The position numbers were made by a program, and so were the translations under genes. Below are positions 17,864-27,328 of a stretch of 64,000 nt of DNA, piece after piece; the stretch's first letter is position 1, and each line of letters opens with the position of its first letter. The notes under the pieces were generated by a model, which ran no database searches, was not told where the DNA came from, and saw nothing but the letters and a program-made list of their open reading frames with translations. Origin of the DNA: Bacillota bacterium (GTDB taxonomy: Bacteria; Bacillota; Clostridia; Lachnospirales; Lachnospiraceae); contig JAEZZO010000004.1 of the NCBI GenBank assembly GCA_023418475.1, positions 1 through 64,000 on the forward strand, in the 5' to 3' direction.

Positions 17864-19156
17864 ATGCTGCATAGAATAAAAAGAAACCTGATTATTTTAA
17901 ATACGGTTTTAACCGGAATTACTCTTACGATCATTGTACTGGGAATGTGCTATATTAATATCCGGCAGATCAGGGAGACTTACAAAAATGATTTCCTGAA
18001 GCTGCAGGATACAATTGTATATAAGCTGCAGAATGATAACAGTATAAGTAATGAATGGCTTTCTAAGCTGGAAGTAGATAACAGGGCAATTATTTATATA
18101 GAGGATAATGGGAGGCCGTTTTTCTTTAAGGGAGCCTGGACGCCATCCCTCCCAAGAGCAGCATTAGTAAACAAAGCAAAGGAAGAAGCCTTGTCAGAGG
18201 GGATTGATACCACGGTCAATACGATTTTTTCCTATAAAAATAGCAGCTCTATTATTTTATTAAGCGGAGCGGATAAAGAACCTGCCTTTGCTGTAGTCTG
18301 TAAAATTCCTGTAAAAAAGGGTTGTTTGAACCTGGTGCTAATTCAATTCCGTCCGAATGAAAAAGCCAGAATCGGGATGCAGATTGCAATCTATCTTGGA
18401 ATAAATCTTGCCGGATGCTTTGTGTTATTTTTGATTAGCTGGTATTTTGTTGGAAAAGTTCTAAAACCCGCAGAGGAAAGTCAGAGAAAACAAAACGAAT
18501 TTATTGCAGCGGCATCTCATGATTTACGGACACCACTTGCAGTCATACAATCAAATGCTACGACTTTATTGCTGGGGGGTTCGGATGAAATGCATTTTCT
18601 TCCGAAAATTATTGAGGAATGCAAGAGAATGTCCATATTAATCGGAGATATGTTAATTCTTGCTTCTTCGGATGCAAGAACCTGGCAAATTCGTAAGGAA
18701 GAGCTTCAGACAGAAAGTTATCTGATTGATCTCTATGATACCTATTCTGCTTTATGCCGAAAGAAGGAACATCAATTATTACTTGATTTTCCGGAAGATG
18801 TATTACCTAAAATAAAGGCCGATAAGGGACGATTGACACAAATTATCGGTATTTTGATTGATAATGCCATCTGCTATTCGCCGTTCGGAAGTAGTATTAT
18901 ACTTAGACCCTATGTTAAAAAAAGCTCCTTCTGCATTGAAGTGGAGGATCATGGAAATGGAATACCGAAGGAGAAGAGGGAAAAAATATTCGACCGCTTC
19001 TACCAGGAGGATCAATCACGCAGCGATAATACGCATTTTGGATTAGGGCTAAGTGTTGCAAAGGAGCTTATTGAGCTGCAAGGCGGAAGAATTTATGTAA
19101 AGGATACACCGCAGCAGGGAGCTACCTTTGTGGTGGAAATTCCATATTCTGCATAA
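17864..19156 (+). CDS. sensor histidine kinase
   Basis: A membrane kinase of 430 residues. Two membrane segments (about 8-30 and 173-197) bracket an extracytoplasmic sensing region of ~140 residues with no family I recognise. The H-box contains 'FIAAASHDLRTPLAV', with the phospho-accepting His at residue 219. The ATPase domain shows the N-box ('LIDNAICYSPFG'), the G1 box ('VEDHGNGIP') and the G2 region ('HFGLGLSVAKEL'). A HAMP domain is not obvious; the linker after TM2 is short. It partners with the response regulator one base upstream. The sensed signal may be substrate or envelope state, given the divergent transporter/adaptor cluster. Confidence 0.95.
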   Translation: MLHRIKRNLIILNTVLTGITLTIIVLGMCYINIRQIRETYKNDFLKLQDTIVYKLQNDNSISNEWLSKLEVDNRAIIYIEDNGRPFFFKGAWTPSLPRAALVNKAKEEALSEGIDTTVNTIFSYKNSSSIILLSGADKEPAFAVVCKIPVKKGCLNLVLIQFRPNEKARIGMQIAIYLGINLAGCFVLFLISWYFVGKVLKPAEESQRKQNEFIAAASHDLRTPLAVIQSNATTLLLGGSDEMHFLPKIIEECKRMSILIGDMLILASSDARTWQIRKEELQTESYLIDLYDTYSALCRKKEHQLLLDFPEDVLPKIKADKGRLTQIIGILIDNAICYSPFGSSIILRPYVKKSSFCIEVEDHGNGIPKEKREKIFDRFYQEDQSRSDNTHFGLGLSVAKELIELQGGRIYVKDTPQQGATFVVEIPYSA

Positions 19157-19159
19157 AAT

Positions 19160-19390
19160 AAGCTGTCCCAATTTACATTACAGCAAACCTTAAGTGATAC
19201 AGGGTAAAGAGCTGGAAGTAATTTGTGACAGCCTATTTTTCATGACAATAGAAAATCCGTTAAGCATGCTTTCTTCGTTTCATAGTAAAGTTCGTCCTAT
19301 GAAATAAGATCCTCTGGGGGATACATAATTATGCGCGTGGAACATAGTTGTGTAAAACGCACTTTTGCTTTTGGGGATCTGACACGAAAA
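19160..19390. repeat. compound palindromic intergenic element, copy 2
   Basis: A diverged copy of the element at 8863-9075. The outer arms are AGCTGTCCCAATTTAC (19161) and GTAATTTGTGACAGCC (19218). The inner hairpin (TTTCATAG/CTATGAAA, 19278-19304) keeps the AAAGTTCGTCCTA loop of copy 1. The tail again has GCGCGTGGAACA and a CGCACTTTTGC arm. An extra ~37 bases lie between the outer arm and the inner hairpin. Like copy 1 it sits between convergent genes. Confidence 0.7.
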
Positions 19391-19472
19391 GAAGGATTTA
19401 AATTTATAGGATCATTATGTTTGCATAAAATGGAAATTATCGCAATTAAGAGAAAGAACAATCCATTTTTAT

Positions 19473-19688
19473 TTATACAAAAGAGGTATCGGATTCCTTT
19501 GCTTGTCTGATCAGGAATTTATACCTGTTCTGTACGGCATTCATCTCGTAGATACAGCTATCTATCAAATCAGGATCTACGACATACTGGAAATTAGAAT
19601 AGGCTGTATCCATTGCTAATTTGGTCTTATTTATTTCATTGATCAGGTAATTATCTTTCGGGGGTCGTTTTTTTGTAAAGAATGCCAT
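19473..19688 (-). CDS. DUF2508 family small protein (YaaL-like)
   Basis: A charged cytoplasmic protein of 71 residues that matches the DUF2508 (YaaL) pattern: an N-terminal Lys-rich start, 'LINEINKTKLAMDTAYSNF', then 'VDPDLIDSCIYEMNAVQNRYKFLIRQAKE'. Function is unknown. In Bacillus, yaaL lies next to bofA; here the bofA-like gene also lies next door but on the opposite strand, so the two are divergent. A strong AAGGAAGGTGA site precedes the ATG. Confidence 0.85.
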   Translation of the reverse strand: MAFFTKKRPPKDNYLINEINKTKLAMDTAYSNFQYVVDPDLIDSCIYEMNAVQNRYKFLIRQAKESDTSFV

Positions 19689-19857
19689 TGATTCACCTTC
19701 CTTTAGAATTTATTTACTTATAGTATAGTCAAATTATTTCCCATTTATTCTTTTGAATAACATAAAATGGATGGAATTGGTATATAAATGTAATGGGGTT
19801 GTATTAGAAAAAACAATACTGTAATAGCACGAAAGTAAGTGCAGATTGGAGGTAGGT

Positions 19858-20142
19858 ATGAAATTTAGTACGGATAGTATTATATTTATTGGAATTATAG
19901 CAGCTTGCCTGGTCTTCCTGGCGATTTGCTTTATCAGAAAAAGACCGGATATTATTCTGAATTTTGGACTCAGAGCCTGTATTGGTACTGTGGGGATCTA
20001 TCTTTTGGATTTCATACTGAAAAGTAAAGGCTATGATATCAATGTAGGTATTAATGCGGCTACCATTACAGCAAACGGACTGCTCGGACTACCTGGGTTT
20101 TTAATGCTGTATGGACTCGCGGTATATTATTCCTTTGCTTAA
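19858..20142 (+). CDS. bofA: BofA family pro-sigma-K processing inhibitor
   Basis: A small membrane protein of 94 residues with three hydrophobic stretches. The signature is the C-terminal part 'VGINAATITANGLLGLPGFLMLYGL', as in BofA, which restrains the SpoIVFB protease in the forespore outer membrane and so delays sigma-K activation. Its presence suggests a spore former. The ATG at 19858 has GGAGGT 4 bases before it; a TTG at 19846 overlaps that site and is unlikely. The DUF2508 neighbour is divergent, sharing a ~170-base promoter region. Confidence 0.85.
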   Translation: MKFSTDSIIFIGIIAACLVFLAICFIRKRPDIILNFGLRACIGTVGIYLLDFILKSKGYDINVGINAATITANGLLGLPGFLMLYGLAVYYSFA

Positions 20143-20265
20143 TATGGATAAAAAGATATTAATATATTAATGTGTTTAATGGGAACACTACAAAAACAAG
20201 GCTTTTCAGGGCCTACAAAACCGAAACAAATAATAACAACCTAACACTTTAACTTTACTCAAAAG

Positions 20266-20295
20266 CTGCCCGGGTAAGACCGAGGCGGTTTTTTT
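20266..20295 (+). terminator. intrinsic terminator after bofA
   Basis: An 8-bp stem with one bulged A (CTGCC-CGG with CCG-A-GGCGG), a 6-base loop and a run of seven T. It lies between bofA and the BlaI promoter and would insulate the two. Confidence 0.7.
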
Positions 20296-20340
20296 GCATG
20301 GAAGAGACGGCAGAACTCTCTACACTTTCCATAGAAATGC

Positions 20341-20396
20341 TTGACAAAATCATATGACAAGTGTAATATGATTAGAGATATAACACTTGTCATATG
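20341..20396 (+). promoter_or_regulatory. BlaI-type promoter and twin operator
   Basis: TTGACA (20341-20346), 17 bases, TAATAT (20364-20369) form a near-consensus sigma-A promoter. Two perfect inverted copies of CATATGACAAGTGT lie at 20351-20364 and, as its complement, at 20383-20396. One overlaps the -10 and the other the ribosome binding site. Each half resembles the TACA/TGTA-centred boxes bound by BlaI/MecI repressors. This predicts autorepression of the downstream pair. Confidence 0.88.
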
Positions 20397-20408
20397 GAGG
20401 TGAATAAT

Positions 20409-20795
20409 TTGAATTCAAAAATTGATAAAATTTCGGAGGCCGAAGCGGAAATCATGAGGGTGATATGGGAGCATGGCAGCCCTGTTACCTATACACATAT
20501 TCGAACGATGTTGACAGGGGAAAAAGGATGGGAAAGCCCAACCGTCAATACGCTTGTTAATCGTCTCGTTAAAAAAGGGGTGCTGGCACAGGAAAAAAAA
20601 GAGGTTTACTACTATGCTGCTCTTATTTCCGAACAGGAATATACACGATCAAAAACAAAATCATTTATTCAAAAAGTATATGGCGGTAACGTTAAGGGGT
20701 TAATGTCTGCACTTCTCACTTATGCAGATGTAACGCAAGAAGATTTGGAAGAGCTGCGTACGCAATGGAAAAATGAAGGAGACAAATATGAATGA
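20409..20795 (+). CDS. BlaI/MecI family repressor
   Basis: A winged-helix repressor of 128 residues. 'ISEAEAEIMRVIWEHGSPVTYTHI' starts the DNA-binding domain and 'WESPTVNTLVNRLVKKG' is the recognition helix; the C-terminal helix would dimerise. The start is a TTG at 20409, 8 bases after GGAGG. An upstream ATG at 20394 overlaps that site and the operator. In BlaI/MecI systems the partner BlaR1 protease relieves repression by causing cleavage of the repressor. Its stop overlaps the start of the BlaR1-like gene by 8 bases, so the two are coupled. There is no beta-lactamase or PBP2a gene here, so the controlled function may be elsewhere or just the pair itself. Confidence 0.92.
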   Translation: MNSKIDKISEAEAEIMRVIWEHGSPVTYTHIRTMLTGEKGWESPTVNTLVNRLVKKGVLAQEKKEVYYYAALISEQEYTRSKTKSFIQKVYGGNVKGLMSALLTYADVTQEDLEELRTQWKNEGDKYE

Positions 20796-22663
20796 TTTAT
20801 TATTACTGTGGTTGTCTCTCTCTTTGTCCGGCTCTTTGGTGGCTGTAACGCTGATTTTGTTAAAGCCGCTTTTACAGCGATTTAGCAAAACGTGGCAATA
20901 TTATCTTTGGCTTCTTGTCATCCTACGATTTTTAATTCCGTTTAGTCCTGAGGTAAGCATTGTAGGCGGCTTGTTTCAGAAAGTGGAGACACATTTAAAC
21001 GTTCAGAGGGAACCCATTGGACAAGTGCCAGAATTTCACTTTCCAGAGGGTACGCAGTCTCTCGAACTTTCAGATATTGGAAATAGTAATTCACAGGAAC
21101 TACCTATGGCTTTCGATGGTTTTTTTTGATTTGAAAAATCATCTTTGGGGTGTTCTTTGGTTAAGTATTGCATTGCTTTTGTTCGTCCGAAAAGTAGTTG
21201 GATATAACCAGTTTGTGAAAATGGTAAAAAAGGAAAGCAAAATAATAATTGACGGACAACTGCCCATTGTTCTGCAAACCGTGAGTACAGCGATGGGAAT
21301 TGAGAAAAAAATACATATTGGCACAAATTCTCTTGTACGAGCACCAATGCTCGTTGGATTTATAAGGCCAATTATTGTTTTGCCTAAAGAGGATATTTCC
21401 TCCTCTGAATTGGAGCTTATTTTAAGGCACGAACTGACGCATTATAGCCGTAAGGATTTTATTTACAAATGGCTTGCAGAAGTGGCAGTATGTCTACACT
21501 GGTTCAACCCATTTGCCTATTGGGTAAGAAAGCAAATTAACCAAGATTGCGAATTCTCCTGCGATGAAACGGTTGTGGCTTTCATAGCCGACACAGAGCG
21601 ACAGACTTATGGTGAAATATTGCTAAATTCTATTGTGATAAACAATTTAGATGGCAGCGATATTGTTTCACTTTCACTAAACAAAGATGGAAAACTAATT
21701 AAAGAAAGGCTGAGTGCAATCATGCGATATCATAAAAAACCGAGATGGCTTATTCTTGTTGCGACTGTTTTAACCTCTGCTCTAATTTGCGGCACAGTTT
21801 TTGCAGGAGCCTATACAGTGAGGGCTATGGAGACCAGCTCATCTGTCAGTCCAATCCGTATTAGCAGCAAAGAGATAACGCCAGGAGGTAAAATATCACT
21901 TGGCTCACAGCTTCTTGTAGATGGAACAGAATGTAAGATATTATTAACTTGGGCTGGTAATAGCCGCTTGATAGTCTTATACACATCACCCGACGGAGCC
22001 ACAAAATCTCATTTCGTGGAAAATGGGAAAGCAACCACATTTAAAATCGAAACTGGCCGAGAATATACAATTTCAATAAGGAATGACACCGCCAAGACGA
22101 TAAGCAAAGTAAATGGTACGATTGAGTTTAAGCTGAGTAAACAAAATAAGCAATCAAAAAACAGCAGCATCCCTGCTAGTTTAAACACTTCCGCTTTGCG
22201 AGCTGTTATCTATGAAAATGTTGAGATGCGCCGCTATGAGGGGGCAGATGGGCACCCATACATTCACGCTACCAAAGTCAACAAAACAACAAAGAAAATT
22301 GAAGGATACAAGTATGGGATGCTTGCTTTTGATAAAGATGGAAATCCCCTTAAAATAGATTGGTGGAGTATAGATACAGAAGCCGAAAGCACTTATTTTT
22401 ATCTGGAGGAAAGTTCAACTGAAATTGCTCCTTCCCAAACCTATGATGTATTCGGTGGCTGGTCCTTAAATCTTTTAGGCATAGATAAGTCGGTGAAAAA
22501 AATAGCTTATGTACTGTATTGCGATAAAGAAGTTACCTTTGAGGATGGGACGGTATGGACAAACCCGGATTTTGACAACTGGCGTTCTACCTATGAGGGT
22601 AAAAAAGTTGATGTTAATATTTTGAACAACTATTATCCATATGAACAGAAGATTATTCTTTAA
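20788..22663 (+). pseudogene. BlaR1-like M56 metallopeptidase with DUF5780 sensor, frameshifted
   Basis: Two overlapping frames together encode a membrane zinc peptidase of the BlaR1/M56 class. The first frame (20788-21129) gives two N-terminal membrane segments. It hits a stop at a run of eight T (21120-21127), and the second frame continues to 22663 with the rest. The second frame holds the catalytic 'LILRHELTHYSRKD' (HExxH) and the 'CEFSCDETVV' zinc-ligand region. It also holds a further membrane segment and an extracytoplasmic C-terminus ending in a DUF5780-like domain ('VFGGWSLNLLGID', 'FEDGTVWTNPDFDNWRSTY') instead of the penicillin-binding domain. One base gained or lost in the T tract would restore a single protein. 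It may be a real mutation, a slippage-tolerant gene or a sequencing error. No start codon with its own ribosome binding site was identified for the second part. Confidence 0.8.
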
Positions 22664-22679
22664 TAACAGTCTCTTTAGG

Positions 22680-22730
22680 GAGAACAGCGGTTTTGAAATC
22701 TATAATTCCATTGCTGCTGTTCTCTTTTTT
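22680..22730 (+). terminator. intrinsic terminator after BlaR1-like gene
   Basis: A GAGAACAGC / GCTGTTCTC stem (22680-22688 with 22716-22724) is followed by six T (22725-22730), 17 bases after the stop codon. Confidence 0.85.
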
Positions 22731-22932
22731 AGAACAGTAACCATAAACTTATTTGTGTTAGGCAGCGCAACTGAAATTCTTTCATTATTAAGAACGTTAT
22801 GATATAATTATGGATATCAAATAAGGGTAGTCTCCCCGTCTTTTATCTGTGGTTATGCTTATTAAGGCATGGGAGTATGGTATAAAATATAACCTGAAAA
22901 ATATCATAAATCAATGGCGGAACGGAGTTTTT

Positions 22933-24759
22933 ATGAGAAGACTACTATCGATGTTGTATCGTAAAGGGAAAAATTATTATCTATCAAATATCCTTTTTAT
23001 TTTTATTGTATTTACCGTTACCGTTGTTTTATTATCAATTACGGTAGTAAAAATCTATCTAACGGAGCATTATAAGGATTATTTTAATAAACGGACCTAT
23101 AAATCAGAAGAAGTTATTCTTACATCGGTAAATAAGAATATCAATTACATCATGAAAGAATTTATTAAGACCTCCTCGGAGATATCGGTTGATGATAATC
23201 TTTATAATATGACGGAGAGCTATAAAAGTAATAATGCGATTGGAAGCAGCCTTCATTTACTGAATTCTTTAAGCAAGTACTCCCAATATTCCCAGTGGAT
23301 AGAAAATATTTGCATTATATCCGATCAGGGACGGGTCATTCAGTATGACCGAAAGGATTATACAAATTATAAAATATGGAACAGCCAAAATAATGATATT
23401 CTTATCGAGATGGATAACAAAATGATGGATTTAATGCGCAGCAAAAAAATGCCGCGTTATTTAATTATGAGTTATAACCTTACCCATCCAAATGATAACT
23501 CACTTCATTTATTCCATATCGTGGTGCCGCTAAAGGGACGGAATAAATGGGACAAGGTATCCAATATGGTGGTAATCTCTTTTAACATGGATGTCATGAG
23601 AGAATTTATTGATACAATCTATAATAGCGGAGAAGATATCTCAACAGGATATATAACAAATGAATCAGGTATTATTATATTTCATGAAAATCCAAAAATG
23701 ATCGGACTTAACCAGATGGAGTTTCTGCATCAGAAAGACCTGGAGAATATCAGTCATCCCATCAGTAAAACCAGGTGGACACTCAATATTGCTACTGATG
23801 TGAACAAAATGCAGCTTCAGATGAATGAGATTTATTATCGCGGATCAATATTCTACCTCGCTATCATTTTTATCAGCATAGCGTTTATCGTTTTTATTAT
23901 ATTAATTATTTTAAAACCGGTTCGGGCAATTAATTATTCTATCCAGAAGGTAAAAAAGGGAAAGCTGACAGACAGAATTCATATTGAAGGGAAACATGAA
24001 ATCTGGAAGTTAGCGGAGGAATATAATAATATGCTGGCTACAATTTATGACATGAACAAACAGGTAGAAAAGACCCATAATGATAAAATCATATCCATAA
24101 AAAAGAAACAGCGGGCAGAATGGGAAGCGTTGGAATCACAGATTAATGCCCATTTTATATGTAATACCCTTGGTGCAATTAATTATGAAGTAATCGAAAT
24201 GGGTAATCATAAGGCATCCTTATTAATTAAAAAACTGTCCAATATTTTAAGATATACCTTTGACCAGAAGCATCAGCAGGTATACATACAACAGGAATTT
24301 GCATGGATTGAGCAATATCTGTATCTTCAGAAATTCCGGCTGGAGGAGGTCTTTGATTATGAAATCAGAGTTCCGGAAGAATTTGAAAGCTGGCCTTGCA
24401 GAAAGCTAATGCTGCAGCCATTTGTTGAAAATTCCATAAAACATGGGTTCAAAAACAGGCAGCAGGGAGGAATGATCTACATCAGAGGTGAAAAGGCAGA
24501 AAATAAATTAAAGCTGATCATACAAGATAATGGACAAGGCATGGATCCTGATACGGAAGAAATTATTCGGAGGATATTAAAATCACCCCTGGATGCTGAT
24601 GTAAAGAATGTAGGGATAGGAATATCCAATGTTATAACAAGAATGCGCATGTATTATGGAGACGAAATGGAAGTGGAACTGATAACAGGTGTTGAGGAAG
24701 GAACTGAGTTTATATTTTACCTGCCATATCCGCTGAAAGAATATCTTAATATAGTATGA
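22933..24759 (+). CDS. YesM-type sensor histidine kinase
   Basis: A kinase of 608 residues. Membrane segments near 17-40 and 306-328 bracket a ~265-residue extracytoplasmic sensor of the Cache type. A HAMP domain follows ('ILKPVRAINYSIQKVKKGKLTDRI'). The phospho-His motif contains 'ALESQINAHFICNTLGAIN', the His_kinase (LytS/YesM) signature. The ATPase domain has 'FVENSIKHGF' and 'DNGQGMDPD'. GGAG 5 bases before the ATG at 22933 supports that start. It is followed by a YesN-type regulator, an ABC sugar importer and a GH31 enzyme, the usual layout for a carbohydrate-sensing system. Confidence 0.95.
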   Translation: MRRLLSMLYRKGKNYYLSNILFIFIVFTVTVVLLSITVVKIYLTEHYKDYFNKRTYKSEEVILTSVNKNINYIMKEFIKTSSEISVDDNLYNMTESYKSNNAIGSSLHLLNSLSKYSQYSQWIENICIISDQGRVIQYDRKDYTNYKIWNSQNNDILIEMDNKMMDLMRSKKMPRYLIMSYNLTHPNDNSLHLFHIVVPLKGRNKWDKVSNMVVISFNMDVMREFIDTIYNSGEDISTGYITNESGIIIFHENPKMIGLNQMEFLHQKDLENISHPISKTRWTLNIATDVNKMQLQMNEIYYRGSIFYLAIIFISIAFIVFIILIILKPVRAINYSIQKVKKGKLTDRIHIEGKHEIWKLAEEYNNMLATIYDMNKQVEKTHNDKIISIKKKQRAEWEALESQINAHFICNTLGAINYEVIEMGNHKASLLIKKLSNILRYTFDQKHQQVYIQQEFAWIEQYLYLQKFRLEEVFDYEIRVPEEFESWPCRKLMLQPFVENSIKHGFKNRQQGGMIYIRGEKAENKLKLIIQDNGQGMDPDTEEIIRRILKSPLDADVKNVGIGISNVITRMRMYYGDEMEVELITGVEEGTEFIFYLPYPLKEYLNIV

Positions 24760-24901
24760 TTAGTTCGACAAAAGCCACAAATTTATTTATATGGATATGA
24801 ATATATACATTCATATTTATCTACATAACCTACATCAGGTTTTTGTCGGGCTAATCTATATTACTATCGTATCGCTAATCTATCAAGTTCAGGAGGACAC
24901 C

Positions 24902-25642
24902 ATGAGGATTATGATTGTAGAGGATGAGAATAGGGCGAGAAGGGGATTGCATAATTTAATCACTTCCATATCAGAGGAATATGAAGTAGTATCGAATGTT
25001 CCAGATGGGCGAAGAGCCTTGGAGATTATTACAACTGTAAAACCGGAAGTTATATTTACTGATGTTAAAATGCCATATATGGATGGAATCAGCCTGATAA
25101 AAGCAGTAAGATCCCTCGGAATAAAATCGGAATTTGTTATTATCAGTGCATATGAACAGTTTGAAGTTGCCAGACAGGCAATTTCGCTGGGAGTAAGGGA
25201 ATTTCTCGTAAAACCGGTCACCTATGAAGAAGTGGAATCGGTATTGGAAAGGTTAAATTCAAAGGATCAAAAAAAGAGCGGAGAAGCAATCGCAGATCTG
25301 GTAAAGCAATATCCGGACGCGCATCCTATGGTATTAAAGTCCTTAAAAATAATTGAAAATATGTATACGACAAAAATAAGTGAGGAAACAATTGCCGAAC
25401 AGCTAGGAATGACCAAGGAATATTTCAGTTATCTGTTTCATAAAGACATTGGCATTACCTTCTCAAAATATCTGAGGAAATACAGGATAGAGATAGCAAA
25501 AACTTTATTGGTGAATGAGGGCCTTCCGAAGGAAGAAATACCTTATAGCGTGGGATTTTCTGATCCGAAGTATTTTAATAAGGTGTTTCGTGAGATACAG
25601 GGAGAAAGTATCTCCGAATTTATAAGAAGAACCCGTAATTAG
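24902..25642 (+). CDS. YesN-type response regulator with AraC DNA-binding domain
   Basis: A regulator of 246 residues. The receiver domain (about 1-120) begins MRIMIVEDENRARRGL, has the phospho-Asp in 'PEVIFTDVKMPYMDG' and the Lys in 'FLVKPVTYEE'. An AraC-type pair of helix-turn-helix motifs covers about residues 145-245 ('TISEETIAEQLGMTKEYFSYLFHKDIG', then 'IPYSVGFSDPKYFNKVFRE'; split here for length). AGGAGG 6 bases upstream fixes the ATG at 24902. It would be phosphorylated by the YesM-type kinase just upstream and activate the importer genes. Direct repeats upstream of the binding-protein gene are candidate binding sites. Confidence 0.94.
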   Translation: MRIMIVEDENRARRGLHNLITSISEEYEVVSNVPDGRRALEIITTVKPEVIFTDVKMPYMDGISLIKAVRSLGIKSEFVIISAYEQFEVARQAISLGVREFLVKPVTYEEVESVLERLNSKDQKKSGEAIADLVKQYPDAHPMVLKSLKIIENMYTTKISEETIAEQLGMTKEYFSYLFHKDIGITFSKYLRKYRIEIAKTLLVNEGLPKEEIPYSVGFSDPKYFNKVFREIQGESISEFIRRTRN

Positions 25643-25940
25643 CTGCAATTATCTGATGAAATATGCAAATGATGAGGCTTTTACGAGAAAGCATTTCTAT
25701 ATAGTATAACTACTTTTAGACGGGTATTTGAGTATCCGTCTGTCAAATCAATCTTAAAATATTACTGCAATCTTAAAATATTGATCTAAATTCGTCTTCC
25801 AAATCTTAAAAACGTTTGTACCTTAGAAATCTCTTTTTCTATATAATTTACTTATTCAATTCAGATAGTTGATCGGTTTTGAAAAGAAGCTGGTGGATGA
25901 ATGAACTTGAAAATTATATTATTTAAAGAGTAGGAGGCTA
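25643..25940 (+). promoter_or_regulatory. regulatory region of the sugar importer operon
   Basis: Three direct copies of ATCTTAAAA occur at 25751, 25770 and 25803. The first two share 13 bases and are spaced 19 bases apart, about two helical turns, as expected for an AraC-type activator. A TATAAT lies at 25842-25847 without a good -35 at the right distance, which fits an activator-dependent promoter. A small hairpin (AGACGG/CCGTCT near 25719-25742) may end the regulator transcript. Confidence 0.55.
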
Positions 25941-25943
25941 TTT

Positions 25944-27293
25944 ATGAAAAAAATGAGAAAACTGGTAGCTTTACTGACGGCCATTGTTATGGTAATGGCT
26001 ATGATGACAGGCTGTAAGACCAAAAGCAGTTCGAATGCATCCGGGGGCAATGCATCAACCGCTTCCACTCCAACGGCAGCAGCAGGCAAAGATGCTTCAA
26101 ACAGTACGAAGGACAGCTCTTCGGGCGCTCCGGAGGAAGTCACTCTTTGGCACTATTTTGAAAATGAAGCTACAGCACTTCAGAAGGTGGTGGATCAGTA
26201 TAATGGGATGCAGAATAAAATTCATATTACCTGTACCTATGTATCCCGTGAAGAATTAATGAAACAGTATACGATAGGGGCTGTATCAGGAGAGCTGCCG
26301 GATATCGGAATGGTAGACTCGCCCGATATGGAATCCTACATTGCGCTGGGTGTTTTTGAAGATATCACTGATGATTTAGGCGGATGGGCAGATCTGGACA
26401 AATTCTATCCGGGACCGCTCAGCAGCTGTAAGGATAATCAGGGACGTATCTATGGTCTTCCGAATAATTCTAACTGCCTTGCACTGGTTTGTAACATGGA
26501 TATGTTGAAGAAAGCCGGCTTTAATGCTCCGCCAACAACCTGGGATGAATTTGCGAAGGTTGCGGCTGCAACAACAAATCCTGCAGATTCTGTATACGGC
26601 TTTGCAATGAGTGCTGTCAGTACAGAGGAGGGTACCTTCCAGTATATTCCCTGGCTGTATTCCGCAGGCGCAAACGTATCAGACCTGGATTCAGACAACG
26701 CAGTAAAAGCAATGACCTTCTTATCTGATTTGGTGAAAAATGGTTACATGAGTAAAGAGGTTGTTAACTGGACACAGGGCGATGCTTATAATGCATTCTG
26801 TGCAGGAAAGGCAGCAATGTTTGAGACAGGAACCTGGCAGGTATCAACCATCGATAATGATGTGAAGGATAAATTCAAATATCAGTATGCTGTATTGCCA
26901 AAGGGCGAGAAGAACGCTACTGTAATCGGCGGCGAAAACTTTGGTGTATGCGTTGGTTCCAAGGCGAAGGATGCCTGCGTAGACTTTTTGAAATATATGC
27001 AGTCAGCACAGAATAATGCAGACTGGTGTGAAATTGCCGGAAAGCAGCCTGTTAGAAGTGATGCGGCTACCTTAAAGGATTTCTGGACAAAGGATGAAAG
27101 GTATAAGGTATTTACCGATAGCCTTGCATTTGCAGTAGCCAGAGGACCTCATGCAGAATGGCCGACGATATCCGAAGCTGTCTATACAGCAATGCAGGCA
27201 TCCTTTATCGGGGAGAAGACTCCCGAGCAGGCCAGCAAGGATGCTGCGGCGGTAGTAGATCCGATTGTTGCAAAAAATCCGATTGCTCAGTAA
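25944..27293 (+). CDS. ABC sugar-binding lipoprotein
   Basis: A protein of 449 residues with a signal peptide ending in a lipobox (MAMMTGC), a Ser/Thr/Ala-rich linker and an SBP_bac_1 binding domain ('VTLWHYFENEATALQKVVDQYN', shortened here to its start). 'ELPDIGMVDSPDM' and 'GKAAMFETGTWQ' are typical of CUT1 binding proteins. It delivers an oligosaccharide to the two permeases downstream. GGAGG 8 bases before the ATG is strong. A hairpin after the gene probably keeps its level above that of the permeases. The GH31 gene nearby suggests an alpha-linked oligosaccharide substrate, by inference. Confidence 0.93.
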   Translation: MKKMRKLVALLTAIVMVMAMMTGCKTKSSSNASGGNASTASTPTAAAGKDASNSTKDSSSGAPEEVTLWHYFENEATALQKVVDQYNGMQNKIHITCTYVSREELMKQYTIGAVSGELPDIGMVDSPDMESYIALGVFEDITDDLGGWADLDKFYPGPLSSCKDNQGRIYGLPNNSNCLALVCNMDMLKKAGFNAPPTTWDEFAKVAAATTNPADSVYGFAMSAVSTEEGTFQYIPWLYSAGANVSDLDSDNAVKAMTFLSDLVKNGYMSKEVVNWTQGDAYNAFCAGKAAMFETGTWQVSTIDNDVKDKFKYQYAVLPKGEKNATVIGGENFGVCVGSKAKDACVDFLKYMQSAQNNADWCEIAGKQPVRSDAATLKDFWTKDERYKVFTDSLAFAVARGPHAEWPTISEAVYTAMQASFIGEKTPEQASKDAAAVVDPIVAKNPIAQ

Positions 27294-27328
27294 TTTCTGA
27301 AAATAATGGTTGAATAACATATAGAATA

